A stretch of DNA of 64,000 nt from Paracoccus thiocyanatus (GTDB lineage Bacteria > Pseudomonadota > Alphaproteobacteria > Rhodobacterales > Rhodobacteraceae). Both the position numbers and the translations under genes were made by a program. The notes below the pieces were generated by a model that was not told the origin of the DNA, made no database searches, and saw only the letters and a list, made by a program, of their open reading frames with translations. Each line of letters starts with the position of its first letter. The stretch's first letter is position 1. The stretch is from positions 1 to 64,000 of the forward strand of contig NZ_FTMK01000011.1 of assembly GCF_900156255.1 (NCBI RefSeq). Reading direction: 5' to 3'. Positions 9,454-16,432 of the stretch are shown here, piece by piece.

Positions 9454-9959
9454 GCTCTGGCATCCATGGCAATCGCCTGGACGCCGCGCTTCGGCCGGCG
9501 CGGGCATTCCGCATCAGGCCAGGGGCTGTCGCCTGCGGGCGACGGGACCAGAACGGTCCAGGCATGGGAAAGGGATGGGGGTCCGCGCGGCAGCACCGGC
9601 ACCGGCCGGTCGGTCCCGAACCGCTGCGGCGCGGCCAGGATCACATCTGACCGCTGCCATTCCCCGACGGCGGCCGGCAGGTCGGGCGGCGGGTTGTCGG
9701 TCAGCGCCGGCGGATGGCAGATCGGGCAGTCGCGGCAGTCCTGGGGGGCGGGGTGCTCGTTGCCTTCGGCATCAAGCCAGACGGTGCTGGCCTGGCCTTG
9801 CGCGCAGATCACCACCTGTTCCAGCGGCCCGGCCAATGCTGCGGCCAGATGACCGGGCATGGCGGCGCCGGTCCCGCCCCAGCCTGCCAGCAGGATCAAG
9901 AGAATCGCGGCAAATGACAGCAGAGGCCGGGCCAGGTTATGAACTGCACGATAGCACAT
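9450..9959 (-). CDS. nosC: NosC, small cysteine-motif membrane-anchored protein of unknown role
   Basis: This first gene of the operon corresponds to nosC, known from Paracoccus but without a proven function. The 169-residue product from ATG 9959 has one N-terminal hydrophobic segment (LLSFAAILLILLAGWGG). A conserved CRDCPICHPP motif lies near residue 80 and resembles DUF2946-type proteins. A low-complexity proline-rich tail follows. The start has a strong purine run (AGGGGGGA) 2 to 9 bases upstream, but the FNR box at 9994-10007 would place the transcript start at this very ATG (see findings). The stop overlaps the nosR start as ATGA, suggesting that translating nosC helps open nosR. The cysteines could bind a metal or take part in redox, which is inference. 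Confidence 0.8.
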   Translation of the reverse strand: MCYRAVHNLARPLLSFAAILLILLAGWGGTGAAMPGHLAAALAGPLEQVVICAQGQASTVWLDAEGNEHPAPQDCRDCPICHPPALTDNPPPDLPAAVGEWQRSDVILAAPQRFGTDRPVPVLPRGPPSLSHAWTVLVPSPAGDSPWPDAECPRRPKRGVQAIAMDARA

Positions 9960-9993
9960 ATCCCCCCTTTTATGCCGTTCCTTGGGACGCGCG

Positions 9994-10007
9994 TTGATTT
10001 CGATCAA
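9994..10007 (-). promoter_or_regulatory. FNR/NNR box for the nos operon (TTGATTTCGATCAA)
   Basis: This is a perfect match to the FNR-family consensus TTGAT-N4-ATCAA. Its centre is 41.5 bases from the nosC ATG. It probably activates nosCRZDFYLX under low oxygen or NO. The sequence alone does not tell whether FnrP, NNR or NarR binds. Confidence 0.85.
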
Positions 10008-10143
10008 ACCCGGCGGTTCGGAATTGGTTCCCCGCAGTTTAGTTCCGCATGGCGGCTTTCGCCAAGCAGGCTCTCTCGTTTTGCGTGTATGGAATCCTGC
10101 CGCCTGCCTCGTCCGGCCGAAATCCGAGTTTTTTCCTTTTCAT

Positions 10144-10157
10144 TTGACTTTTCTCAA
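10144..10157 (+). promoter_or_regulatory. FNR/NNR-like box for pseudoazurin (TTGACTTTTCTCAA)
   Basis: The half-sites TTGAC and CTCAA differ by one base each from the FNR consensus and are separated by four bases. With the usual -41.5 placement the transcript would begin near 10192. This leaves a 40-base leader with an AAGGAG ribosome site at 10220-10225 before the pseudoazurin ATG at 10232. This geometry supports a real site despite the weaker match. Confidence 0.65.
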
Positions 10158-10231
10158 GCCGCCGCCGTCCTGGACCGGCTATTCCCATGGGCACCGGCGG
10201 GGCTTCCGTCCCCGCCGCCAAGGAGAATACG

Positions 10232-10675
10232 ATGTTTCACAAACCCCTCGCCACAGTTGCCGGCCTTGTGCTGGCGCTTGGTCTTGTTGCCCCCGCATCC
10301 GCCGCGACGCACGAGGTGCATATGCTCAACAAGGGCGAAACCGGCGTCATGGTCTTCGAGCCGGCCTTTGTCCGCGCCCAGCCCGGCGACGTGATCACCT
10401 TCATCCCCACCGACAAGAGCCATAATGTCGAAGCGATCAAGGACATCCTGCCCGAAGGCGTCGAGCCCTTCAAAAGCAAGATCAACGAAGGCTATGCGCT
10501 GACCGCGACCGAGCCGGGCCTTTACGGCGTGAAATGCACCCCGCATTTCGGCATGGGCATGGTGGCGCTGGTCCAGGTGGGCGATGCGCCGCAGAACCTG
10601 GACACGGCCAAGGACGCGAAGATGCCCAAGAAGGCGCGCGAACGCATGGACGCCGAACTGGCGCAGGTTGACTGA
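10232..10675 (+). CDS. Pseudoazurin (type I blue copper electron carrier)
   Basis: Pseudoazurin is a periplasmic cupredoxin that shuttles electrons from cytochrome bc1 to nitrite reductase and N2O reductase. The 147-residue precursor has a 24-residue signal peptide ending ASA. The 123-residue mature protein begins [14 protein letters not shown], nearly identical to Paracoccus pseudoazurin. The copper ligands are all present in mature numbering: His40 (DKSHN), Cys78, His81 and Met86 ([12 protein letters not shown]). The C-terminal two-helix tail ([17 protein letters not shown]) is also typical. The ATG at 10232 was chosen over an upstream ATG because of the AAGGAG site and the signal peptide. 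It is divergent from nosC with its own FNR-like box. Confidence 0.96.
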   Translation: MFHKPLATVAGLVLALGLVAPASAATHEVHMLNKGETGVMVFEPAFVRAQPGDVITFIPTDKSHNVEAIKDILPEGVEPFKSKINEGYALTATEPGLYGVKCTPHFGMGMVALVQVGDAPQNLDTAKDAKMPKKARERMDAELAQVD

Positions 10676-10840
10676 CCCGCCGGCGGCATCCCATCGCCAG
10701 GCAAGGGCGCGGCGCGGCAAGGTCCGCCCGCGCCCGCTGGCGTCGAAAGGGGCGCAGCGCGTCATGGCAGAATGGCCCCCGCGTGCCCATATGCGAAAAA
10801 GAACCGCCCGCATGAGGGCCCGATCCAGGAGGGGATTGGC

Positions 10841-11113
10841 ATGGACATGATCGAACTGACCGAACAGGGCTTCGTGGTCGAGGCCCAGGAACTGGCCGCG
10901 GGTTTCGGGCTGGAGCCGGGTCGGGTGCCCGAACTGATGCGCGACAACCGCATCACCACCCGCTGCGAAACCGGCAAGGGCGAGGATGCGGGCCGCCACC
11001 GGCTGACATTCTTTTACGACGGCCGGGCGCTGCGGCTGACCGTCGACGACGCGGGCACGATCCTTAGCCGCGCCCGCTTCGACATTCCCGCCCGTGGCCA
11101 GGCCGCGGGCTGA
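10841..11113 (+). CDS. Small DUF6522-like protein
   Basis: The 90-residue product (MDMIELTEQGFVVEAQELAA...) resembles a family of short proteins that I recall as DUF6522, found near denitrification or copper genes in Rhodobacterales. No function is known to me. It shows a short helix-rich start, a basic middle (MRDNRITTRCETGKGEDAG) and a predicted beta-hairpin end (HRLTFFYDGRALRLTVDD). It has no signal peptide and one cysteine, so it is probably cytoplasmic. A strong AGGAGGGG site precedes the ATG. It lies 165 bases after pseudoazurin on the same strand, so it may be co-transcribed. The family name is from memory and should be treated as tentative. Confidence 0.72.
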   Translation: MDMIELTEQGFVVEAQELAAGFGLEPGRVPELMRDNRITTRCETGKGEDAGRHRLTFFYDGRALRLTVDDAGTILSRARFDIPARGQAAG

Positions 11114-11153
11114 CGCGGCCCTGCGGCGCGCCAGCCTCCCAGGACCTGCCGGT

Positions 11154-11822
11154 TCACGACGCCAGGACGCGCGGGAACAGCACCTCTTCCTCCAGGTGGA
11201 TATGGGCGACCACGTCGTCGCACAGCTTGCGCAGCCCGGTGTAAAGCGCCGTCCACGACCCGCAGGCGTCCTGCGGCAAGGCCAGCCCATGGGCAAGATG
11301 CTCGACCTGGCGCAGCAGCGCCCCGGTATCCTGGTGTTCGGCCTGCATCACCCTGATCGGGCCGGCCAGCATCGAGGCGCCGGCGCCTTGCAGGATGGCG
11401 GGGAACAGCAGCGCTTCTTCCTTGCCCATATGCGATTCCAGGTCGTCGCGCAGCGCGGCCAGCCCCTGGGCCAGGCCCAGCGGCGCGGCATCGTGGCCGG
11501 CATGCACCCTTTCGACCCGCTCGGCCAGGCCGATCAGCGCGGCCAGTTCCTGGCGGTGGACGGCATGATAGCGGTCCAGGATATGGTCGATCAGCGCCGG
11601 CGTATCGGCCGGGGCATCGCGCCCGGCGCGGTCGACCAGTGCCTGCAACTCGGCGGTCAGCGCCGGCAGGGATCGGCCGGCCTTTCCGGCCGCCTCGGCC
11701 AGGCTGTCGCCGGCCCCGCAGCAAAAGCTGATGCCGGCCCGGCGAAAGACCTCGGCCGCGCCGGGAAGCCGGGCGGCGATGTCGCCGACGGTGCTGTCGG
11801 GTGCAAGTGTAATGTCAGTCAT
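11154..11822 (-). CDS. RIC-family di-iron protein for repair of iron-sulfur centres (YtfE/ScdA/NorA/DnrN type)
   Basis: RIC proteins restore iron-sulfur clusters damaged by NO or oxidants and act in the cytoplasm with a hemerythrin-like di-iron site. The 222-residue protein has the N-terminal ScdA domain with the adjacent cysteines Cys34-Cys35 (GISFCCGAGDSLAEAAGKAG). The hemerythrin domain carries His and Glu motifs DRYHAVHRQ, ESHMGKEEALLFP, AEHQDTGAL and HIHLEEEVLFP. The ATG at 11822 has a GGAGGAG site six bases upstream and overlaps the end of ubiX by 8 bases. It is therefore the third gene of the ubiD-ubiX operon, which appears to be under FNR control. This links NO-damage repair to anaerobic quinone synthesis. 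Confidence 0.9.
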   Translation of the reverse strand: MTDITLAPDSTVGDIAARLPGAAEVFRRAGISFCCGAGDSLAEAAGKAGRSLPALTAELQALVDRAGRDAPADTPALIDHILDRYHAVHRQELAALIGLAERVERVHAGHDAAPLGLAQGLAALRDDLESHMGKEEALLFPAILQGAGASMLAGPIRVMQAEHQDTGALLRQVEHLAHGLALPQDACGSWTALYTGLRKLCDDVVAHIHLEEEVLFPRVLAS

Positions 11823-12408
11823 GGTGATCTCCTCCGTTTGGGGCGGGCCGGCTGGGGGCCCAGGCTTGCGCCAAAGGCGGGCCGAGGCGCAGCAGATCGA
11901 CCGCGCGGGCGGCAATCTGGGCGGTGACTTCGGCCAAGCCCTGCGGGCGCAGGTAAAAGGCGGGAACCGGGGGCAGGATCACCGCCCCCATCCGCGTCGC
12001 GGCCGCCATGTTTTCCAGATGCGCCAGCGTCAGCGGCGCCTCGCGCGCCAGCAGCACCAGCGGCCGGCGTTCCTTCAGTTGCACCCCCGCGCTGCGGGTC
12101 AGCAACCCGTCGTCGAAACCATGCGCGACGGCCGCAAGGCTGCGCATGGAACAGGGCGCGACGATCATGCCCGCGACCGGGCAGGAGCCCGAGGCGATGG
12201 CCGCGCCCAGGTCGCGCTGGTCATGGACGCGCGCCGCCAGCGCCTGCAAATCGCGCAATGCGTCAGGCCCGACCTCTTCGGCCAGGGTGCGCCGCGCCAT
12301 GTCCGACACCACCAGGTCGATCTCCGCCCCGGCGCGGGCCAGCGCGCGGGCGCAATCCAGCGCCAGCACCGCGCCCGAGGCACCCGAGACGCCCAGCACC
12401 ACCCTCAT
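11815..12408 (-). CDS. ubiX: UbiX, flavin prenyltransferase
   Basis: UbiX makes prenylated FMN, the cofactor of UbiD-type decarboxylases, from FMN and dimethylallyl phosphate. The 197-residue sequence has the FMN-binding GVSGASGAVLALDCARAL at the N-terminus, the IVAPCSMRSLAAVAHGFDD motif near residue 85, and REAPLTLAHLENM and GAVILPPVPAFY of the family. Its ATG overlaps the ubiD stop (ATGA) and its end overlaps the RIC gene. The C-terminal tail after residue 175 is specific to this protein. The pair ubiD-ubiX carries out the ubiquinone decarboxylation step. Confidence 0.93.
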   Translation of the reverse strand: MRVVLGVSGASGAVLALDCARALARAGAEIDLVVSDMARRTLAEEVGPDALRDLQALAARVHDQRDLGAAIASGSCPVAGMIVAPCSMRSLAAVAHGFDDGLLTRSAGVQLKERRPLVLLAREAPLTLAHLENMAAATRMGAVILPPVPAFYLRPQGLAEVTAQIAARAVDLLRLGPPLAQAWAPSRPAPNGGDHHD

Positions 12409-13874
12409 GGCAGCACCGCGTCAAGCAGCGCCTCGGCCCGCGCCTCGTGTGCGGGGTCAAGCCGCATGACCCGGCCCCATTCGCGGCTGGTTTCGGCGCC
12501 GATCTTGGTGGTGGCGTCCAGTCCCAGCTTGCCCGCCAGCCCCTCGACGGGCGAGGCGAAGTCCAGATAGTCCATTGGCGTGCGGTCCAGCAGCATCACG
12601 TCGCGGCCGGGATCCATCCGGGTCGAAATGGCCCAGGCGATGTCGTCCCAACTGCGCACGTCGATGTCGCTGTCCACCACCACGACCAGCTTGGTATAGC
12701 TGAATTGCGGCAGCATCCCCCATAGCGCCATCATCACCCGCCGCGCCTGGCCGGGATAGCGCTTGTCGATCGCCACCACCGCCATGCGATAGGAACAGGC
12801 GGCGGGCGGCAGCCACAGGTCGGTGATTTCCGGGATCTGGGCGCGGATCACCGGCAAAGCCAGGTCGTTGAACACCTCGCCAATGACCGATGGCTCGTCG
12901 GGGGGCCGGCCGGTCGCGGTGGACAGGTAAAGCGGATCGTCGCGGCAGGTGATGCGGCTGACGCGCATGACCGGGAAGGGTTCGACGGCGTTGTAATAGC
13001 CGGTATGGTCGCCAAAGGGGCCTTCGGGCGCGGTCTCGCCGGGATGGACCCAGCCCTCGACGATCACTTCCGCGCGGGCGGGCACCATCAGCGGCACGGT
13101 CTGCGCCGCGACCAGTTCGGCCCGCGCGCCGCGCAGCACGCCGGAAAAGCCCAGTTCGGACACCGTTTCGGGCAGCGGCAGCGCCGCGGCCAGCAGCAGC
13201 GCCGGATCGGCACCCAGCGCGATGGCGACCGGCATCGGCTCATTCGCGCGCGCCCATGTGCGGTGATGCGCCGCCCCGCCGCGATGCGCCAGCCAGCGCA
13301 GGATCAGCCGGTCCGGCCCCAGCACCTGCGCGCGATAGACGCCCAGGTTATAGCGGGTCAGGTCCTCGGCCCGGCTGTCCTGCGGCCGGGTCAGCACCAC
13401 CGGCCAGGTGATCAGCGGCCCGCCATCCTCGGGCCAGGGCGTCTGCACCGGCAGCGAATCGAGGTCCGGCAGTTCGACCGCCTGCCCCGGCCCGTGGCGC
13501 AGGACCTTGGGCCGCGTCGCCAGCGCCGCGCGCAGCATCGGCCAGCGCGACATCGCGTCCCGCATGCCCTCGACCGGGGCCGGGCTGCGCAGCGCGGCCA
13601 GGAATTCGCCGAAACCCGCGATCTCGTCGGGCTGAAGGCCCAGCCCGGCGGCAACCCGCGTCCGGGTGCCGAACAGGTTGGCGATGACGGGAATGCGCGA
13701 TCCTTGGGGCCGGTCGAAGCGCAAGGCCGGGCCGGCGCGGCGCAGGCAGGCCAGTTCGACCGCCGTCATCTCGTGGCGGGGCGAGACCGGCTCGGCGATG
13801 CGGGCAAGCTCGCCCCGCGCCTCCAGCCAGGACAGAAACGCCCGCAAGTCGGGAAAGATGGGTAGGCTGCGCAT
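12405..13874 (-). CDS. ubiD: UbiD-family decarboxylase (4-hydroxy-3-polyprenylbenzoate decarboxylase)
   Basis: UbiD uses prenylated FMN to decarboxylate 4-hydroxy-3-polyprenylbenzoate in ubiquinone synthesis. The 489-residue protein is full length. It shows the family motifs SRIPVIANLFGTR near residue 60, YNLGVYRAQVLG near 180, the catalytic segment PEGPFGDHTGYYN near 290 and TKIGAETSREWG near the end. It leads a three-gene operon with ubiX and the RIC gene. An FNR-type box at 13945-13958 has a TAGCTT minus-10-like element at the expected distance on this strand, with a predicted start at 13910 and a 36-base leader. An anaerobically induced copy of UbiD is therefore likely. Other aryl acid substrates cannot be excluded. 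Confidence 0.9.
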   Translation of the reverse strand: MRSLPIFPDLRAFLSWLEARGELARIAEPVSPRHEMTAVELACLRRAGPALRFDRPQGSRIPVIANLFGTRTRVAAGLGLQPDEIAGFGEFLAALRSPAPVEGMRDAMSRWPMLRAALATRPKVLRHGPGQAVELPDLDSLPVQTPWPEDGGPLITWPVVLTRPQDSRAEDLTRYNLGVYRAQVLGPDRLILRWLAHRGGAAHHRTWARANEPMPVAIALGADPALLLAAALPLPETVSELGFSGVLRGARAELVAAQTVPLMVPARAEVIVEGWVHPGETAPEGPFGDHTGYYNAVEPFPVMRVSRITCRDDPLYLSTATGRPPDEPSVIGEVFNDLALPVIRAQIPEITDLWLPPAACSYRMAVVAIDKRYPGQARRVMMALWGMLPQFSYTKLVVVVDSDIDVRSWDDIAWAISTRMDPGRDVMLLDRTPMDYLDFASPVEGLAGKLGLDATTKIGAETSREWGRVMRLDPAHEARAEALLDAVLP

Positions 13875-13944
13875 CGAGGACTCCGGCAGGCCCGCGGCAG
13901 GGCGGGCGGTCCCCCAAAGCTAGGCAGGATTTTCCGCCGCCGAT

Positions 13945-13958
13945 TTGACCAATATCAA
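13945..13958. promoter_or_regulatory. FNR-type box between ubiD and ubiT (TTGACCAATATCAA)
   Basis: Nine of the ten consensus bases of TTGAT-N4-ATCAA match. Leftward, the -41.5 rule predicts a start at 13910 with the minus-10-like TAGCTT at 13917-13922 and a 36-base leader for ubiD. Rightward, the same rule puts the start exactly at the ubiT ATG. One site may serve both directions. It is the only FNR-like site in the 118-base gap. Confidence 0.75.
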
Positions 13959-13992
13959 TCACAGCGCCGATTGGGGGGCCTAGACCCGGATC

Positions 13993-14526
13993 ATGACCCA
14001 GCGCCCCACCCTGCCGCCGCTGCTGATGCGGCTTCCGCCCCCGCCGCTTTCCCGCCCGGTCCTTGGCCTGGCGCTGACGGCTTTCCTGCGCCGCATCGCC
14101 GCGCGCGAACCGACGATCCTGTCGCGCCTTGGCCCCTATGCCGGATCGCGCTTCCTGCTTGATGTCAGCGATGCGCCGATGCTGCTTTTGATGCAGCCCC
14201 AGGCGCGGCGGCTGACCGCGCATTCGCGCCATGCGCCCGCGCCCGAACATGACGCGGCGATCCGCGGCGGGCTGGCGGCGTTCCTTGCCATGCTGCACGG
14301 GGCCGAGGACGGCGATGCGCTGTTCTTTTCCGGCGAATTGCAGATCGGCGGCGATACTTCGGCGGTGCTGGCGCTGCGCAACGCGCTGGACGATGCCGAA
14401 CTGGACCTGACCGAGGAGCTGGCGGCGCTGACCGGCCGGCCGCTGGACCGCTGGCTGCGCCGCGCCTCGGCGCTGGTGGCGCGCAAAAGCGGCCTGGTGC
14501 TGTCCCGACAAGAGGTGATGGCATGA
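13993..14526 (+). CDS. ubiT: UbiT, SCP2-domain accessory protein for O2-independent ubiquinone synthesis
   Basis: UbiT has a sterol-carrier-protein-2 lipid-binding domain and, with UbiU and UbiV, is required to make ubiquinone without oxygen, probably by holding the prenylated intermediate. The 177-residue protein contains the UbiT beginning PPPPLSRPVLGLALTAFLRR. Further on are LLLMQPQARRLTAHSRHAPA and ALFFSGELQIGGDTSAVLALRN, the most conserved SCP2 segment. No strong ribosome site precedes the ATG at 13993; an internal ATG at 14026 is an alternative start. The stop overlaps the ubiU start. The gene is divergent from ubiD across the FNR box. Confidence 0.88.
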   Translation: MTQRPTLPPLLMRLPPPPLSRPVLGLALTAFLRRIAAREPTILSRLGPYAGSRFLLDVSDAPMLLLMQPQARRLTAHSRHAPAPEHDAAIRGGLAAFLAMLHGAEDGDALFFSGELQIGGDTSAVLALRNALDDAELDLTEELAALTGRPLDRWLRRASALVARKSGLVLSRQEVMA

Positions 14527-15518
14527 TGGAGCTGGTCTGCCCGGCCGGAACCCCGGCGGCCCTGCGCGCCGCGGTCGATGCCGGCGCGCATACGGTCTAT
14601 TGCGGCTTTGCCGACGAAACCAACGCCCGCAATTTCCCCGGCCTGAACTTTTCCCGCGAGGAACTGGCCGAGGGCGTGGCCTATGCCCATGCCCGCGGCG
14701 CGCATGTGCTGGTGGCGATCAACACCTTTCCGCGCGCCGGCGACCAGGCGCTGTGGCACCGCGCCGTGGCCGATGCCGCCCGGCTGGGCGCGGATGCGGT
14801 GATCCTGGCCGACCCTGGCCTGATCGCGCATGCCGCCAATGCCCATCCCGGCCTGCGGCTGCACCTGTCGGTGCAGGCCGCCGCCGCCAATCCCGACGCG
14901 ATCAATTTCTATGCCGAAACCTTCGGCATCCGCCGCGTCGTGCTGCCCCGCGTCCTGTCGGTCGAGGAGATCACCGCCATCAACCGCGAAATCGACGTGG
15001 AAACCGAGGTCTTCGTCTTTGGCGGGCTTTGCGTCATGGCCGAGGGGCGCTGTTCGCTGTCTTCCTATGCCACGGGGCTTTCGCCGAACATGAACGGCGT
15101 CTGCTCGCCCGCCAGCCACGTCGCCTATGCCGATGTCGCCGGCAATCACGAGGCGCGGCTGGGCGATTTCCTGATCCACCGCACGCCCAAGGGCATGCCG
15201 GTGCCCTATCCGACGCTGTGCAAGGGCTGCTTCACCTCGGCCGACGGCAAGGGCGACAGCCAGACCGGCCATATCTTCGAAGATCCGGCCAGCCTGGACG
15301 CGACCCGGCTGATCCCGGCGCTGCAAAAGGCCGGGGTCCGCGCCCTGAAGATCGAGGGGCGGCAGCGTTCCCGCGCCTATGTCGCGCAGGTGGTGCGCGC
15401 CTTTCGCGCCGCCGTCGAGGCCGCCGAACAGGGCGCGCCCATGCCCGAGGGACTGCTGGCCCGCCTGACCGAGGGACAGGCCGCCACCACCGGCGCCTAT
15501 GCCAAGACCTGGAGATGA
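14526..15518 (+). CDS. ubiU: UbiU, U32-family iron-sulfur protein for O2-independent hydroxylation
   Basis: UbiU forms a complex with UbiV that hydroxylates the ubiquinone ring without O2, using prephenate as oxygen donor in other bacteria. The 330-residue protein starts MELVCPAGTPAALRAAVDAG, like E. coli UbiU. From the ATG at 14526 the 4Fe-4S cysteines fall at 169, 176, 193 and 232 (GGLCVMAEGRC, NGVCSP, LCKGC), the same numbers as I recall for E. coli. An ATG three bases earlier (14523) is also possible. It overlaps the ubiT stop (TGATG). The U32 signature segment (ALKIEGRQRSRAYVAQVV) is intact. Confidence 0.94.
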   Translation: MELVCPAGTPAALRAAVDAGAHTVYCGFADETNARNFPGLNFSREELAEGVAYAHARGAHVLVAINTFPRAGDQALWHRAVADAARLGADAVILADPGLIAHAANAHPGLRLHLSVQAAAANPDAINFYAETFGIRRVVLPRVLSVEEITAINREIDVETEVFVFGGLCVMAEGRCSLSSYATGLSPNMNGVCSPASHVAYADVAGNHEARLGDFLIHRTPKGMPVPYPTLCKGCFTSADGKGDSQTGHIFEDPASLDATRLIPALQKAGVRALKIEGRQRSRAYVAQVVRAFRAAVEAAEQGAPMPEGLLARLTEGQAATTGAYAKTWR

Positions 15519-15520
15519 CC

Positions 15521-16411
15521 ATGGACCTGACCGTCGGACCCATCGCCTTTTTCTGGAGCGCCGAACAGGTGCGCGCCTTTTACCGGACACTGGCCGACAC
15601 CCCCGTTCAGCGGGTGGTGATCGGCGAATGGGTCTGTTCCAAGCGCCTGCCCTTCTGGCAGCACGAGATCCCCGCCGCGGTCGAGGTTTTGCAGGCCGCC
15701 GGCAAAGAGGTGGCACTGTCCACCCTGACGCTGATCACCCTGAAACGGGAACGCCGGCAGACGGCCGAGCTGTTCGCATCCGGCCTGCCGGTCGAGATCG
15801 CCGATCTTGGCGCGCTGAAGCACCTGCCCCAGGGCGCGCCCTTCTGGGTCGGCCCGACGGTGAACGTCTATAACGAAGGCACGCTGGAATGGCTGGCGGC
15901 ACAGGGCGCACAGCGCATCTGCCTGCCGCCGGAACTGCCGCTGGAATCGGTGGCGCAACTGGCGCAGGCCGGCAGGCAGGCTGGCGTCGCGGTCGAGGTC
16001 TGGGGCCATGGCCGGGCGCCGCTGGCGATTTCGGGGCGCTGCTATCACGCGCGGCTGCATGACCGCGCCAAGGATAGCTGCCAGTTCGTCTGCGCCGAAG
16101 ATCCCGACGGCCGCACCGTCGAGACGCTGGAGGGGCAGCCCTTCCTGACCGTGAACGGCGTCCAGACGCTAAGCTATACCCAAATGACCGTGGCCCGGCA
16201 GGTGGATGCGCTGCGCCAGGCCGGCGTCGCCGCGCTGCGGCTGTCGCCGCAGCCGGGCGATTTCGCGGCCGTGACCCGGCTTTACGCGCGGCTGCTGGAC
16301 AAGGGGCTGGACCCCGGCGACGCGCTGGCCGACTTGCGCCGCATCCAGCCCGGCGCCATCTTTGCCCAAGGGTTCCTGGAGGGGCGCCCCGGCGCCGCCC
16401 CCTGCCCCTGA
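15521..16411 (+). CDS. ubiV: UbiV, U32-family iron-sulfur partner of UbiU
   Basis: UbiV pairs with UbiU in O2-independent ubiquinone hydroxylation. The 296-residue protein has four candidate 4Fe-4S cysteines at 39, 174, 187 and 191 (GEWVCSKR, SGRCYHAR, DSCQFVCAED). This is the E. coli UbiV spacing (39; then 13 and 4 apart). Cys39 falls in place only if translation starts at 15521 (MDLTVGPIAFFW), which also has GGAG six bases upstream. An ATG at 15515 overlapping the ubiU stop would add two residues. The gene follows ubiU by two bases and precedes nnrS, so the block reads as one operon. Confidence 0.94.
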   Translation: MDLTVGPIAFFWSAEQVRAFYRTLADTPVQRVVIGEWVCSKRLPFWQHEIPAAVEVLQAAGKEVALSTLTLITLKRERRQTAELFASGLPVEIADLGALKHLPQGAPFWVGPTVNVYNEGTLEWLAAQGAQRICLPPELPLESVAQLAQAGRQAGVAVEVWGHGRAPLAISGRCYHARLHDRAKDSCQFVCAEDPDGRTVETLEGQPFLTVNGVQTLSYTQMTVARQVDALRQAGVAALRLSPQPGDFAAVTRLYARLLDKGLDPGDALADLRRIQPGAIFAQGFLEGRPGAAPCP

Positions 16412-16432
16412 CCTTTTTGACGGAGACGCGCG

